Assembly (NCBI RefSeq): GCF_000018025.1
Contig: NC_009831.1
Span: 186,001-250,000, forward strand
Length of the DNA stretch: 64,000 nucleotides
Source: Shewanella sediminis HAW-EB3
GTDB taxonomy: Bacteria > Pseudomonadota > Gammaproteobacteria > Enterobacterales > Shewanellaceae
Direction: 5' to 3'
In this document: one piece after another, positions 56,600 through 64,000 of the stretch
Layout of the letters: every line of letters starts with the position of its first letter
How positions within the stretch are numbered: the stretch's first letter is position 1
The notes under the pieces: model-generated
Told to the model about the DNA's origin: nothing
The model's database searches: none
The model's input: only the letters and a program-made list of their open reading frames with translations
Made by a program: the position numbers and the translations under genes

Positions 56600-58552
56600 T
56601 TAATGCTGGTGGCCGCTGCTGAGGCGCATCAAACTACCCTTGAGACTGGCTTCGGAGTCGAGAAGAAATTGACCCGAAGTCACCACGCGCTCTCCCGCTT
56701 CAAGGCCATTTTTTATCTCGGCTTTGCCTTGACTAAGCATGCCTACTGTCACCTTACGGGCGGTAAAGCTATTGTCTTCGAGCTTAACAATGACGCGGTT
56801 CTCTTTACCCGTCTGAATCAGAGCTTCTTGTGGAATGACTAAGGTGTCTCTGTTGGGACCACCAAATATGTCTATCTTAGCCAGCGTATTAGGTCTCAGT
56901 TCCAAATCCTTGTTTTTCACTACGATTCTGACTCTTAAGCTACGGGTAACGGCATCGAGTTCCGGATAGATATAGTCAATTTCCCCCTCAATTCCCTTGA
57001 TACCCATCGCTGGTACAGAGACTTCGGCTTTCTGGCCTATCTCAAGCCAGCTCTGCTCATTCTCAAACACATCGGCGATGACCCAAACCTTGGACAGGTC
57101 GACGACAGACATCACTTCCGTCGATGGTTGGATATACATGCCGTCTCTGACAGATAGTGCCTTAACTATGCCGCCACTCTTAGCGTAAAATGGGACTCGA
57201 TATTGGGTTTTCTTAGATTTGGCCAGAGCCTTTATCTGGCTTTTGTTAAAGCCGAGCAATTCTAATCTTAAACCGGCTTTTCTCACTAAGTCTTTATAGT
57301 TCTCGCTGCTTCCTGAGCGCTTTAAGGTATCTTGTGCGAGCAGGAAATCATCTTGGGCATTGATCAGATCGGGAGAGTAGATCTCATATAGCAGTTGTCC
57401 CTTGATAATTTTGTCACCGACAGACTCAATGGTGAGCTTCTCTATCCAGCCATTCACACGTGCATGGATATGATTTATCTTGCTCTCGTCATAATCTATC
57501 TGACCAACGGTTTGGACAAACTTCCAAAGGGTATCTTTTTCGACTCTGGCAACCTTAAGGGCTAATGCCTGTTGCATGCCGCCTGAAACATCTATCTGGA
57601 TCTCCTTGCTGTTTCCTCCTAACTCAACTTTTTCCAGGTTCATACCACAGATAGGGCATGTACCTGGTACATCGCTGATGATATGGGCATGCATAGGACA
57701 GACATACTTAATATTTGCCCCATCATCGAGAGGGGCTGGTTTTGCACTATTGAAGACAGTATCTGCCGGTGTATCTGCCTCTTGGGTTTGATGTGCGTGA
57801 CCCGAGTGGTCTTCAGGGGTAGAACTACTCATATTATGAGATGAGTGATCGACGCTCCCTTTCTCCTCTTCCTCCTCTTCGACGAGGAACATGTTACATA
57901 TCGGACAGCGGCTTCCCGCCTCATGACTGGTCTCGTCCGGATGCATAGGGCAGACATAGGTTTTCTGCTCATTGGCAGTCAGGCTAGTCTTGGCTCCGCC
58001 TTCCTCTTCCTCAACTCCTTCATTGACGAGGAACATGTTACAGATAGAGCAGCGGCTTCCGGCTTCATGACTGGTCTCATCAGGATGCATGGGGCACACA
58101 TAGGTTTTCTGCTCGCTTGCACTTAGGTTCGTCTTGGCTCCGCCTTCCTCTTCCTCAACTCCTTCATTGACGAGGAACATGTTACAGATAGAGCAGCGGC
58201 TTCCGGCTTCATGACTGGTCTCATCAGGATGCATGGGGCACACATAGGTTTTCTGCTCGCTTGCACTTAGGCTCGTCTTGGCTCTGCCTTCCTCTTCCTC
58301 AACTCCTTCATTGACGAGGAACATGTTACAGATAGAGCAGCGGCTTCCGGCTTCATGACTGGTCTCATCAGGATGCATGGGGCAGGAGTAAGTTGCCGTT
58401 TTTGCATCCGTATGACTGTGCTCTGTATGCTGGGCTGTATTCTCCTGAGCTAATAGCTGTTGTGAATGGGCTAACTGCGGGGTGATAACCATAAACAGGC
58501 TAAGCAGATAGGCTAATTTGGTGCGCTTATTGTTCGATTCTAAATGACTCAT
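56600..58552 (-). CDS. cusB: CusB-type RND periplasmic adaptor with an expanded heavy-metal-binding array
   Basis: A 650-residue exported adaptor (signal peptide to about residue 30). Three near-identical 48-residue modules (54-101, 102-149, 150-197) and a fourth at 198-235 each contain CPMHPDETSHEAGSRCSIC (CPIC in the fourth). A fifth, more canonical module (CPMHAHIISDVPGTCPICGM) sits near 285-310. The CusB body follows with a lipoyl/hairpin (LYEIYSPDLINAQDD) and barrel domains (GIEGEIDYIYPELDAVTRSL). These YHS-like modules bind metal in related CusB proteins. Probable role: collect Cu/Ag in the periplasm and pass it to CusA. Confidence 0.92.
   Translation of the reverse strand: MSHLESNNKRTKLAYLLSLFMVITPQLAHSQQLLAQENTAQHTEHSHTDAKTATYSCPMHPDETSHEAGSRCSICNMFLVNEGVEEEEGRAKTSLSASEQKTYVCPMHPDETSHEAGSRCSICNMFLVNEGVEEEEGGAKTNLSASEQKTYVCPMHPDETSHEAGSRCSICNMFLVNEGVEEEEGGAKTSLTANEQKTYVCPMHPDETSHEAGSRCPICNMFLVEEEEEEKGSVDHSSHNMSSSTPEDHSGHAHQTQEADTPADTVFNSAKPAPLDDGANIKYVCPMHAHIISDVPGTCPICGMNLEKVELGGNSKEIQIDVSGGMQQALALKVARVEKDTLWKFVQTVGQIDYDESKINHIHARVNGWIEKLTIESVGDKIIKGQLLYEIYSPDLINAQDDFLLAQDTLKRSGSSENYKDLVRKAGLRLELLGFNKSQIKALAKSKKTQYRVPFYAKSGGIVKALSVRDGMYIQPSTEVMSVVDLSKVWVIADVFENEQSWLEIGQKAEVSVPAMGIKGIEGEIDYIYPELDAVTRSLRVRIVVKNKDLELRPNTLAKIDIFGGPNRDTLVIPQEALIQTGKENRVIVKLEDNSFTARKVTVGMLSQGKAEIKNGLEAGERVVTSGQFLLDSEASLKGSLMRLSSGHQH
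57850..58393 (-). repeat. 144-bp tandem coding repeat in cusB
   Basis: About 3.8 units of 144 bp (48 codons), nearly identical for three units, encoding the CPMHP...CSICNM modules and acidic spacers (NEGVEEEEG). Confidence 0.85.
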
Positions 58553-58574
58553 AATGCCTTGTCTCCGCTCTTAC

Positions 58575-59153
58575 TTATTGCTGCTTGTGGTGAGCTGGGT
58601 GTTTCCCTGCTCCGTTAGCCGCCGTTTTGATTGGCTCTAAGTTCATTCCACATTTAGGGCAGGTATCACCCTTTTTTCCTGTGATCTTTGGATTCATAGG
58701 GCAGGCATGAGTGTCAGCATGCATATCCTTATGCGCTTTTGCTCCGTGATTAGGGCAAGAATCGCATTTTTTTCCATGATGTTGGGAAGCTGCTTTAGAG
58801 GCGGTTAAGTTCATACCGCAATCAGGGCAAGTATCGCCCTTTTCTCCGGTAACACTTGGGTGCATTGGACAGGCATGGGTATCTGCATGCATATCCTTAT
58901 GTGCTTTCGCTTTATGGTTAGGGCAAGAGTCACATTTTTTCCCCTGATGTTTAGAGGTAGTAGCCTTATTTGCTTCTAAATTCATACCGCATTTTGGGCA
59001 GCTATCACCCTTCTGTCCGGTAACTTCCGGGTGCATAGGGCATGCATAATCGGCACTTTCATGTTGTGCATGTTCGTGCTGATGTGCAGAAGCTGCCGGC
59101 ACCATTGAAACTAGAATAAAGACTGATAAAACTAGGCTTAACAAGGTTTTCAT
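58575..59153 (-). CDS. Periplasmic protein of alternating heavy-metal-binding modules
   Basis: About 192 residues with a signal peptide (ending AASAHQH). Three modules CPMHP...CPKCGM (the third reads CPMNP) alternate with two copies of KKCDSCPNH...AHKDMHADTHA. The composition is dominated by Cys, His, Met and Lys. The ATG at 59153 is chosen because it begins the signal peptide and GGAG precedes it. It is 22 bases upstream of cusB and probably in the same transcript. A periplasmic copper/silver buffer is a reasonable inference. Confidence 0.8.
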   Translation of the reverse strand: MKTLLSLVLSVFILVSMVPAASAHQHEHAQHESADYACPMHPEVTGQKGDSCPKCGMNLEANKATTSKHQGKKCDSCPNHKAKAHKDMHADTHACPMHPSVTGEKGDTCPDCGMNLTASKAASQHHGKKCDSCPNHGAKAHKDMHADTHACPMNPKITGKKGDTCPKCGMNLEPIKTAANGAGKHPAHHKQQ

Positions 59154-59417
59154 TAATTCACTCCATCGTATAGATGGCCGCAGTGATATCGCGAGCAAGT
59201 GTCTGAAATACTGACTGGCGCATCACAAATAACGGCTAATATACAATCGCAATTAGTAGCAGTGCTCAGCATATGCAGAGATTGAGCCTACAAAAAATAC
59301 ATAGGTTCGAAATCGCTTACTGAACTCTTGATATAAATTGGATCGATAATAATTGTTCTTAGATATAGCGTATCAATCGATTAGATTGATGATCTAGTTG
59401 GCCTGAGCCAATGTTAA

Positions 59418-59855
59418 TCAAGCTATAGGAGGTCTGAGATCTGTCGTTAACGAGATAGAGTGGAAATAAGGCATTTGAGTGGCCATTGAAAGTTGGGAAG
59501 GACTAAATCCAGGCCAAGATTTAGCGTAAAATAGAGTACCAGTCACAGAGATAACAAGACAGTGGCTACAATTACCCTGGCAAAATCCGTCGCCGTCACA
59601 GCAGTTCTGAGCAGTGCCGGGAAGCACCTCGTTCTGCTCATTATCGCAGCAATGGTCAGTGTTGCTTGTCTGTTCTGAGTGGCAGTTAGCTCCATCTCCC
59701 ATACTCATCATGTCTGAATCGTGTGATTCAGACATCATAGCTTCATGTGCTTCAGCATTTCTTACCATCGAAAAACCATTAGTCATCAGGCCCTGGCTCA
59801 ACATTGCGAGCAAGGCCAAAAAGACTAAAGCATGACGGCGTACTGATTTAAACAT
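59418..59855 (-). CDS. Cys/His/Met-rich small secreted or membrane protein
   Basis: A 145-residue protein with an N-terminal hydrophobic segment (about 8-28), then a Met/His/Asp-rich part (SHDSDMMSMGDGANCH) and clustered cysteines (DHCCDNE, NCCDGDGFCQGNCSHC). It resembles the CopL/DUF2946-like class of cysteine-rich metal-locus proteins, though a firm match is not possible by eye. It lies upstream of the HMBD protein in the same direction, 264 bases apart. Likely metal-linked by context. Confidence 0.6.
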   Translation of the reverse strand: MFKSVRRHALVFLALLAMLSQGLMTNGFSMVRNAEAHEAMMSESHDSDMMSMGDGANCHSEQTSNTDHCCDNEQNEVLPGTAQNCCDGDGFCQGNCSHCLVISVTGTLFYAKSWPGFSPSQLSMATQMPYFHSISLTTDLRPPIA

Positions 59856-59984
59856 GATGCATCCGAATAATGAGTTGTGATAAGTCTATCATGAGAAAGC
59901 AATAGCGCATTGACGTAATTCACATTTATCAGAGTTGTAAATGATATTTTTCTAATCAACGCACTATTGAGTTCAAGCTTAAGG

Positions 59985-60410
59985 CTAGTTTTTTCGTGTC
60001 AATAACACTTTGGCCATCAGCTGTTGATGAGTGAGCAGGGCCACTGTTTTGTTTTTACCCTGAGCATCTTCAAGTGTAATAATCGGATTTTCGATGAAAT
60101 CATAGGCTTCATCTTCAGTGTTAATAGTCGGCGTGGCAGCTTGGTACTCTTGTTGACCCTGGAAGTCGACTAAAAGGTACAGAGGCTCAGATTTTACCCA
60201 TGCGCCTGAGTCATCCGCATTGACCTCAAAAATATCGTGATATCTAAGTTGAATTAAATTCTCTCCGTCTGCTAGCTGAGGTTGATGAGCATCAAATCTC
60301 TTTTCTCCATTAATGCCTGTAACGACCAGCGAGTCAGGAAAAGAGACGCTCGCAGCGATAGAGGTAAAACTTGCAAGGGTAAGTGCAACAGCTGTAATTA
60401 ATGTTTTCAT
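59985..60410 (-). CDS. DUF2057 family periplasmic protein
   Basis: A 141-residue exported protein (signal peptide to about residue 19, ending SIAAS). The pattern is that of DUF2057 (YccT-like): VSFPDSLVVTGINGE, GENLIQLRYHDIFEV, and SEPLYLLVDF. The ATG at 60410 follows GGAG. Function is not known for the family in general. No metal-binding signature, so it may be unrelated to the cus genes around it. Confidence 0.75.
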   Translation of the reverse strand: MKTLITAVALTLASFTSIAASVSFPDSLVVTGINGEKRFDAHQPQLADGENLIQLRYHDIFEVNADDSGAWVKSEPLYLLVDFQGQQEYQAATPTINTEDEAYDFIENPIITLEDAQGKNKTVALLTHQQLMAKVLLTRKN

Positions 60411-60603
60411 AATAAACTCCAATTTTGAGCATGTGCCCCGACAGAAATGCAGTCAAATTGCGGCTGTTATCATCACATTAGATCATCGAATCATCAGATC
60501 AATTTTCTATGCAATTATTTTCAGCGTCGTGCATCTGTCTATGTTGAGGCAGAAATATAATATTGAGTGCGCAGCGAATGCGCCAAACTAATAACGGATA
60601 ACG

Positions 60604-61116
60604 TTAAGCTTGCTCAAATTTGGGAGGAGGATTAGATGATGATAGCTCGACAGTCTGGGTTGACCATGAGCCTGATTGCACTCTACCGCTTGTTTCTGGC
60701 GATATTAGGCTAATCTGAGGTTGAGTTAAGATGCCTGTTGCTGAAGTGCAGTGAGAGGCACAGTTGCCGGCTCCCATCATTTCACATAACGCATCACAAT
60801 CGATAGTCGGGCCATCATGATTGCTTAAACCTGACATCGCCATATCACAGTCTTGCTGGCCATGTGTCATGGCTTGGTCTTCGTTCGCGGGAAGATTATT
60901 ATTCGGCTGCGTTTGATTTGTAACAACAGTCATAGCCTCTGCAGGCATGAGTTCAGAGTCAGAGAGCTCGGATTCAGAAAGCTCTGAGTTAGAAAGTAAT
61001 GACATCTGAGAGTGAGAGAAAGCATGTAACAAACTCGGCATAGCCATCGCTGGTGAAAGCAAAAATTGCCCTACCAGAGAGATGATTAATACCAAATGTG
61101 CTAATTGCTTCGACAT
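60604..61116 (-). CDS. Secreted Cys-rich protein, function unknown
   Basis: A 170-residue protein with a signal peptide (about 1-25, ending SPAMA). A Ser/Glu-rich stretch follows, then DCDMAMSG and CDALCEMMGAGNCASHC. The cysteine/methionine/His spacing recalls the small proteins of copper loci, and it is the last gene of the group around cus. The ATG at 61116 is preferred over a TTG at 61134. No family recognised. Confidence 0.55.
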   Translation of the reverse strand: MSKQLAHLVLIISLVGQFLLSPAMAMPSLLHAFSHSQMSLLSNSELSESELSDSELMPAEAMTVVTNQTQPNNNLPANEDQAMTHGQQDCDMAMSGLSNHDGPTIDCDALCEMMGAGNCASHCTSATGILTQPQISLISPETSGRVQSGSWSTQTVELSSSNPPPKFEQA

Positions 61117-61523
61117 ACTTATTGTTATTCGCAAATTGAATAAAGGTTATGAATGAGTAGACCAAGAGGTTCTGGAAAAAGTTTCATTCCTCAAAAAGTT
61201 TTTTTAAAAATTCTTCGTAAATTTTTTTCATTTAAGAAGTTAATAAACATAAAAACCATGTTAATAAACATAAAAATTACTACTAATCAGATGATTAGGC
61301 GTGTTCTATTGCTAAGGTGATCGCTTTGAGTTAACTTTAGGGATGCTGAATATAATTTGAGCAAAGGTCAATTTTCTATATTTCGCAATATAGAGTTAGA
61401 GCTAGGTCTCATTTTGTACTATTTCAGCCAGATCAATCAGTATGATCTAGTTTATAATTCGGGCTCAAAGAGATGAAGTAACATCAGTTTATATATAATA
61501 ATCAAAAAATTTGGAGAAGAGTA
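61117..61523. other. AT-rich region upstream of cymA
   Basis: 407 bases without a gene. It contains two copies of a 17-bp direct repeat, two TATAAT hexamers (61351-61356 and 61453-61458) and a palindrome GATCA-N7-TGATC (61431-61447) just upstream of the second hexamer. CymA promoters are CRP-controlled in S. oneidensis, but no convincing CRP box was found. Confidence 0.4.
61239..61276. repeat. 17-bp direct repeat, 21-bp period
   Basis: GTTAATAAACATAAAAA occurs at 61239-61255 and 61260-61276, that is with start points 21 bases apart, two helical turns. Confidence 0.85.
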
Positions 61524-62087
61524 ATGAACTTGCGTGCACTATTTAGACCAAGCGCGAAATACTCAATATTTGCCCTACTAGTGGTTGGTATTGTAGTCGG
61601 TGTTGTTGGCTACTTTGCTACACAACAAACTTTACACGCGACAAGCTCTGATGAGTTTTGTATGACTTGTCACAGCAACCATTCTCTTAAGGATGAAGTA
61701 CTGGCGTCAGCACACGGTGGCGGTAAGTCAGGTATCGTTGTTGAATGTCAGCAGTGTCACCTTCCGCAAGAGCCTTTCCAGTATCTTATTAAAAAGATCA
61801 TCGTATCTAAAGATGTTATCGGCTTCTTAACGATTGATGGTTTCAACACTCAAGAGTGGTTAGAAGCAAACCGTAAAGAACAGGCCGATCACGCTCGTGA
61901 TTTCCTACGTTCTATCGATTCTTCTACTTGTCAGAACTGTCACAAGCGTATCTACGAAGATCAGCCTGAGACTATGAAGAAGATGGCTAAGAGAATGCAT
62001 AGCAATAACTTCAAGAAAGCTGAAGACAAGAGAAAGACTTGTATCGATTGTCACAAAGGCGTTGCTCACCCATACCCTAAGGGATAA
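61524..62087 (+). CDS. cymA: Tetraheme quinol dehydrogenase CymA (NapC/NirT family)
   Basis: An inner-membrane anchored c-type cytochrome that passes electrons from menaquinol to periplasmic reductases during anaerobic respiration in Shewanella. The 187-residue protein has one N-terminal helix (about 13-32) and four CXXCH sites at 46-50, 75-79, 136-140 and 173-177. Length and N-terminus (MNLRALFRPSAKYSIFALLV) match CymA and not the longer NapC. A single gene with a strong terminator after it. Confidence 0.95.
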   Translation: MNLRALFRPSAKYSIFALLVVGIVVGVVGYFATQQTLHATSSDEFCMTCHSNHSLKDEVLASAHGGGKSGIVVECQQCHLPQEPFQYLIKKIIVSKDVIGFLTIDGFNTQEWLEANRKEQADHARDFLRSIDSSTCQNCHKRIYEDQPETMKKMAKRMHSNNFKKAEDKRKTCIDCHKGVAHPYPKG

Positions 62088-62145
62088 TGCTATTTAGCAT
62101 GTGAGCAGCTAGCAATATCGATTCGTCGGCATTGTGTGACTAAGA

Positions 62146-62174
62146 AGCCTCGTTGTTATCAACGGGGCTTTTTT
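62146..62174 (+). terminator. Intrinsic terminator after cymA
   Basis: AGCCTCGTTG-TTAT-CAACGGGGCT (one G-T wobble) followed by T6. Confidence 0.9.
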
Positions 62175-62210
62175 GTACATGGAGTTCTCGTTTGAAGTAC
62201 TTATCCGCGA

Positions 62211-62441
62211 ACGCCACGGATGGCGTAGGAGTGGGTTTGTATTTGGGACAAAATACTTAGTGTCTATTTTAGAGCTGGTAGGTATTGTCTTGCTTCATTG
62301 TTAGCTATCGCCTGTAGCGTACTTTTATGCAGGCACTTCTGTGACACGGCACCCTCTCTATTAATAGAAAGGTCCACTATAGCCTCGGCCGTGACATCTG
62401 ATGTGAATGGATTCACAAATGCCGTGGTGACATGGATGTCA
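62211..62441. repeat. Series of GG/CGGA-centred palindromes
   Basis: Three perfect palindromes with a short GG core: ACGCCA-CGGA-TGGCGT (62211-62226), TGTGAAT-GG-ATTCACA (62402-62417) and TGACAT-GG-ATGTCA (62428-62441). A repeat family is probable. Confidence 0.6.
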
Positions 62442-62721
62442 TAGAACGGCCTTGTCACGGACGGTCACAGCCGTGCCTACATTGTTGATCTATCTCTTCG
62501 ATTTAATCGTTTCTAATCTTAGAGCTTTATAAAAAGTTAACTTGGTTGAAATCAGCTGAGTCAGGGGAGGCTGCTTGATGGCTGACTGCTTCGGTGTGGC
62601 GGTGGATCTTGTTTGGAAGGTGATACTCTTCGATTGAGAGAAGGAGATTGTTGCCCATCAACTAGCTGAATGTAAGACCAAGATGACTTGATCTTATCTC
62701 TTTCCTCGAGCCTAAGTGCTC

Positions 62722-63012
62722 TTACCTGGTCTCCGCATTACCTAAGTTCTGCATTACCTTACTTCTATATTGCAACAGGCTAAATGCCCCAAATATAAAG
62801 ACACTGAAGTAGTCACCTTTCTTTAAAGAGAGTAGTGATTTGAATATGGTGTGGAATATAACGACCTGAAAACAGTGCATAAATGTGGTGATTGCCAGCA
62901 GTATATATAGAATGATGGCAATATTGCCTTCAAATGGCATGATCAGGTTGTATGTCATCAAAAGCCAGGCAAATAGGGTGACAGCCTTACCTGTAGTAAT
63001 TACAAATTTCAT
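62722..63012 (-). CDS. DUF1145 family small membrane protein (YhhL-like)
   Basis: A 96-residue protein with about two to three hydrophobic helices (MKFVITTGKAVTLFAWLLMT and GNIAIILYILLAITTFMHCF). It sits downstream of rsmD, the same neighbour as E. coli yhhL, which is DUF1145. The ATG at 63012 follows GAGAAG. Function unknown. Confidence 0.75.
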   Translation of the reverse strand: MKFVITTGKAVTLFAWLLMTYNLIMPFEGNIAIILYILLAITTFMHCFQVVIFHTIFKSLLSLKKGDYFSVFIFGAFSLLQYRSKVMQNLGNAETR

Positions 63013-63047
63013 ATGCTTCTCTATTCTCAAAGCGTAGCGCTAATCTA

Positions 63048-63075
63048 CGTAGCTCGTAGCTCGTAGCTCGTAGCT
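63048..63075. repeat. Four perfect copies of heptamer CGTAGCT
   Basis: Four heptamer copies in direct tandem; the last one touches the rsmD stop codon (63075-63077). Confidence 0.95.
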
Positions 63076-63656
63076 TAAGGCTGATATTGATATAAGCGGT
63101 AGATCACTTGTCCGGCTTTTTTCTCTTTTAGCTGAACCCAATCGCTTGGCACGGCTAGCTGTGCCGTTTCACTTTCGGTCTCGACATAAATTTGCGCGTT
63201 TTCATTGAGCCAACCATTGCCTGCGATAAGCTGAATCGTCTTTTCCGCTAACCCTTTTCGAAATGGCGGGTCGATGTAGATAATATCGAACCCTTCGCTT
63301 GGCTTGGTCGCCAATAACTTCAGGGTGTCACCTTTAATTACTTCAGCAGTTGATGAGTCGCACTTGAGTGTTTTCAGGTTATCTTTAAGTTGCTCTGCCG
63401 CGCTTGCCTGTAGCTCGAACACCTTGGCGTAGCTCGCATAACGAGATAGCGACTCCAGACATAAAGCCCCACTGCCACCGAAACAGTCGAGTATGCGAGC
63501 CCCGGTAAGATCTCCGGCCAGCCAGTTGAACAGGGTCTCTCTGACGCGATCCGTTGTAGGCCTTAACCCTTCTAGATCCTGAATGGGTAAACGACGGGAA
63601 CGCCATTGGCCGGCAATGATACGAACTTGACCGCTGGAAGGTCGATTTTTAGCCAT
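63075..63656 (-). CDS. rsmD: 16S rRNA (guanine-966-N2)-methyltransferase RsmD
   Basis: Methylates G966 of 16S rRNA. A 193-residue protein: SAM-binding LDCFGGSGALCLESLSRYA, then the catalytic DPPF (IIYIDPPFRKGL). The N-terminal RPTTDRVRETLFNWL is diagnostic. The stop codon borders a heptamer repeat. The plus-strand neighbour (ftsY in E. coli) must lie beyond the window. Confidence 0.95.
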   Translation of the reverse strand: MAKNRPSSGQVRIIAGQWRSRRLPIQDLEGLRPTTDRVRETLFNWLAGDLTGARILDCFGGSGALCLESLSRYASYAKVFELQASAAEQLKDNLKTLKCDSSTAEVIKGDTLKLLATKPSEGFDIIYIDPPFRKGLAEKTIQLIAGNGWLNENAQIYVETESETAQLAVPSDWVQLKEKKAGQVIYRLYQYQP

Positions 63657-64000
63657 CTGAAATCCTGTTAGGCGAATTATTGATTGTAAATAGTACTGCG
63701 ATTTTTCCTGAAGTGAGAAAGTGGTAGACTGTCTCGCTTGATTGAGGAAGTTATTTTAACTCAAAGCAGGGCTAAATGGTGAAAACCTAATAGCTAATGC
63801 CGGAAATGGTTAGTTCCTCTACATATTTAGCCCTATTTTCTGGTCATAAATAGCCTTCTGGTTATAATGTGCACCAAAAATGAGTTCAGCTTATGTGAGC
63901 TCTTTTTTGGGAACACTAGTGGTTAAGCTCGGGAAGATATAGCGGCAGAATAGAGTCGTCAGATAAACATACAAAATGCATGACAGGATGGTCTTCAACT
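63657..64000. other. Upstream of rsmD, no gene recognised
   Basis: 344 bases to the window end. A weak hairpin (GAGTTCA/TGAGCTC followed by TTTTTT, 63882-63908) is visible. The last 30 bases carry an ATG (63976) that may begin a gene that continues outside, but it cannot be judged. Confidence 0.35.

Larger units (their letters stand above)
62088..62721. other. Gene-poor region with terminator and palindrome series
   Basis: 634 bases. The cymA terminator opens it. Bases 62211-62475 carry a series of GGAT-centred palindromes. The rest (62480-62720) shows nothing recognisable. A 64-codon open frame on the minus strand (62264-62458) lies inside the palindromic part and is not accepted as a gene. 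Confidence 0.5.

Noticed and set aside
61357..61371. FNR-like TTGAGCAAAGGTCAA upstream of cymA
   Set aside because: The half-sites are 7 bases apart where the consensus needs 6, so it does not fit an FNR/EtrA box.
62402..62417. TGTGAATGGATTCACA matches the CRP consensus
   Set aside because: It is one of the palindrome series, sits downstream of cymA and its terminator, and has no gene start behind it, so it is better explained as part of the repeat.
62264..62458. 64-codon open frame on the minus strand
   Set aside because: It lies inside the palindrome-rich region, contains two of the palindromes in its frame, has no recognisable family and no convincing ribosome site.

Overview
The window looks like a chromosomal segment of a Shewanella species, probably a marine one. 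The main evidence is a complete cymA-type tetraheme quinol dehydrogenase (61524-62087). Supporting evidence is gene order typical of gammaproteobacteria: bioH/gntX/nfuA, ompR-envZ opposite greB and tex, lexA-sulA opposite plsB, and rsmD with a DUF1145 gene. This assignment comes from reading the proteins and gene order; no database search was run. No rRNA, tRNA, CRISPR array, IS element or prophage was seen.

Layout. 1-3.1 kb: rlmJ (cut by the window edge) and rsmJ, divergent rRNA methyltransferase genes, then a VanZ-like gene and an outer-membrane barrel protein. 3.3-12 kb: envZ-ompR, a decayed TrmO-like fragment, greB, a CRP-box-preceded thiamine-diphosphate decarboxylase, a PqqD-like small protein and tex. 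12.3-20 kb: an LTA-synthase-type sulfatase, a Gln-rich protein, bioH, gntX, a large secreted M14 peptidase and nfuA. 19.9-20.35 kb: a repeat-rich intergenic block (about ten 25-bp tandem units, an REP-like inverted repeat, four triloop hairpins). 20.4-22.8 kb: dinF and a secreted polysaccharide deacetylase.

22.8-30.8 kb is a complete chemotaxis-type operon read on the minus strand (STAS, CheY, CheA, CheW, MCP, CheR, CheB). Its receptor has three cytoplasmic PAS modules and a C-terminal W-x-x-F tether for CheR/CheB. 31.0-40.1 kb is a complete aa3-type cytochrome c oxidase cluster with its assembly factors (CtaC, CtaD, CtaG, CtaE, SURF1, CtaA, CtaB, SCO). Subunit II carries two tandem cytochrome c domains, and a perfect FNR/EtrA-type box lies upstream. 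40.5-45.5 kb: lexA-sulA behind two SOS boxes, then plsB and mtr.

45.5-53.3 kb holds an AraC regulator, a yiaW/yiaV-like pair, a diguanylate cyclase, a haemoglobin, a tandem-VOC protein and a second MCP. 53.3-61.1 kb is a heavy-metal (probably Cu/Ag) locus. It encodes a CusA pump, a 39-residue ORF resembling the CusA N-terminus, a CusB adaptor with an expanded array of Cys/His metal-binding modules, a periplasmic protein built from the same modules, and two further Cys/His-rich secreted proteins. The end of the window carries cymA, a palindrome-rich intergenic region, a DUF1145 gene and rsmD.

The functional themes are switching between aerobic respiration (cta cluster) and anaerobic respiration (cymA), taxis signalling, SOS control and periplasmic metal defence. 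The least explained parts are the metal-locus small proteins, the ORF before cusA, and the two palindrome/repeat blocks at 20.0-20.35 kb and 62.2-62.5 kb.
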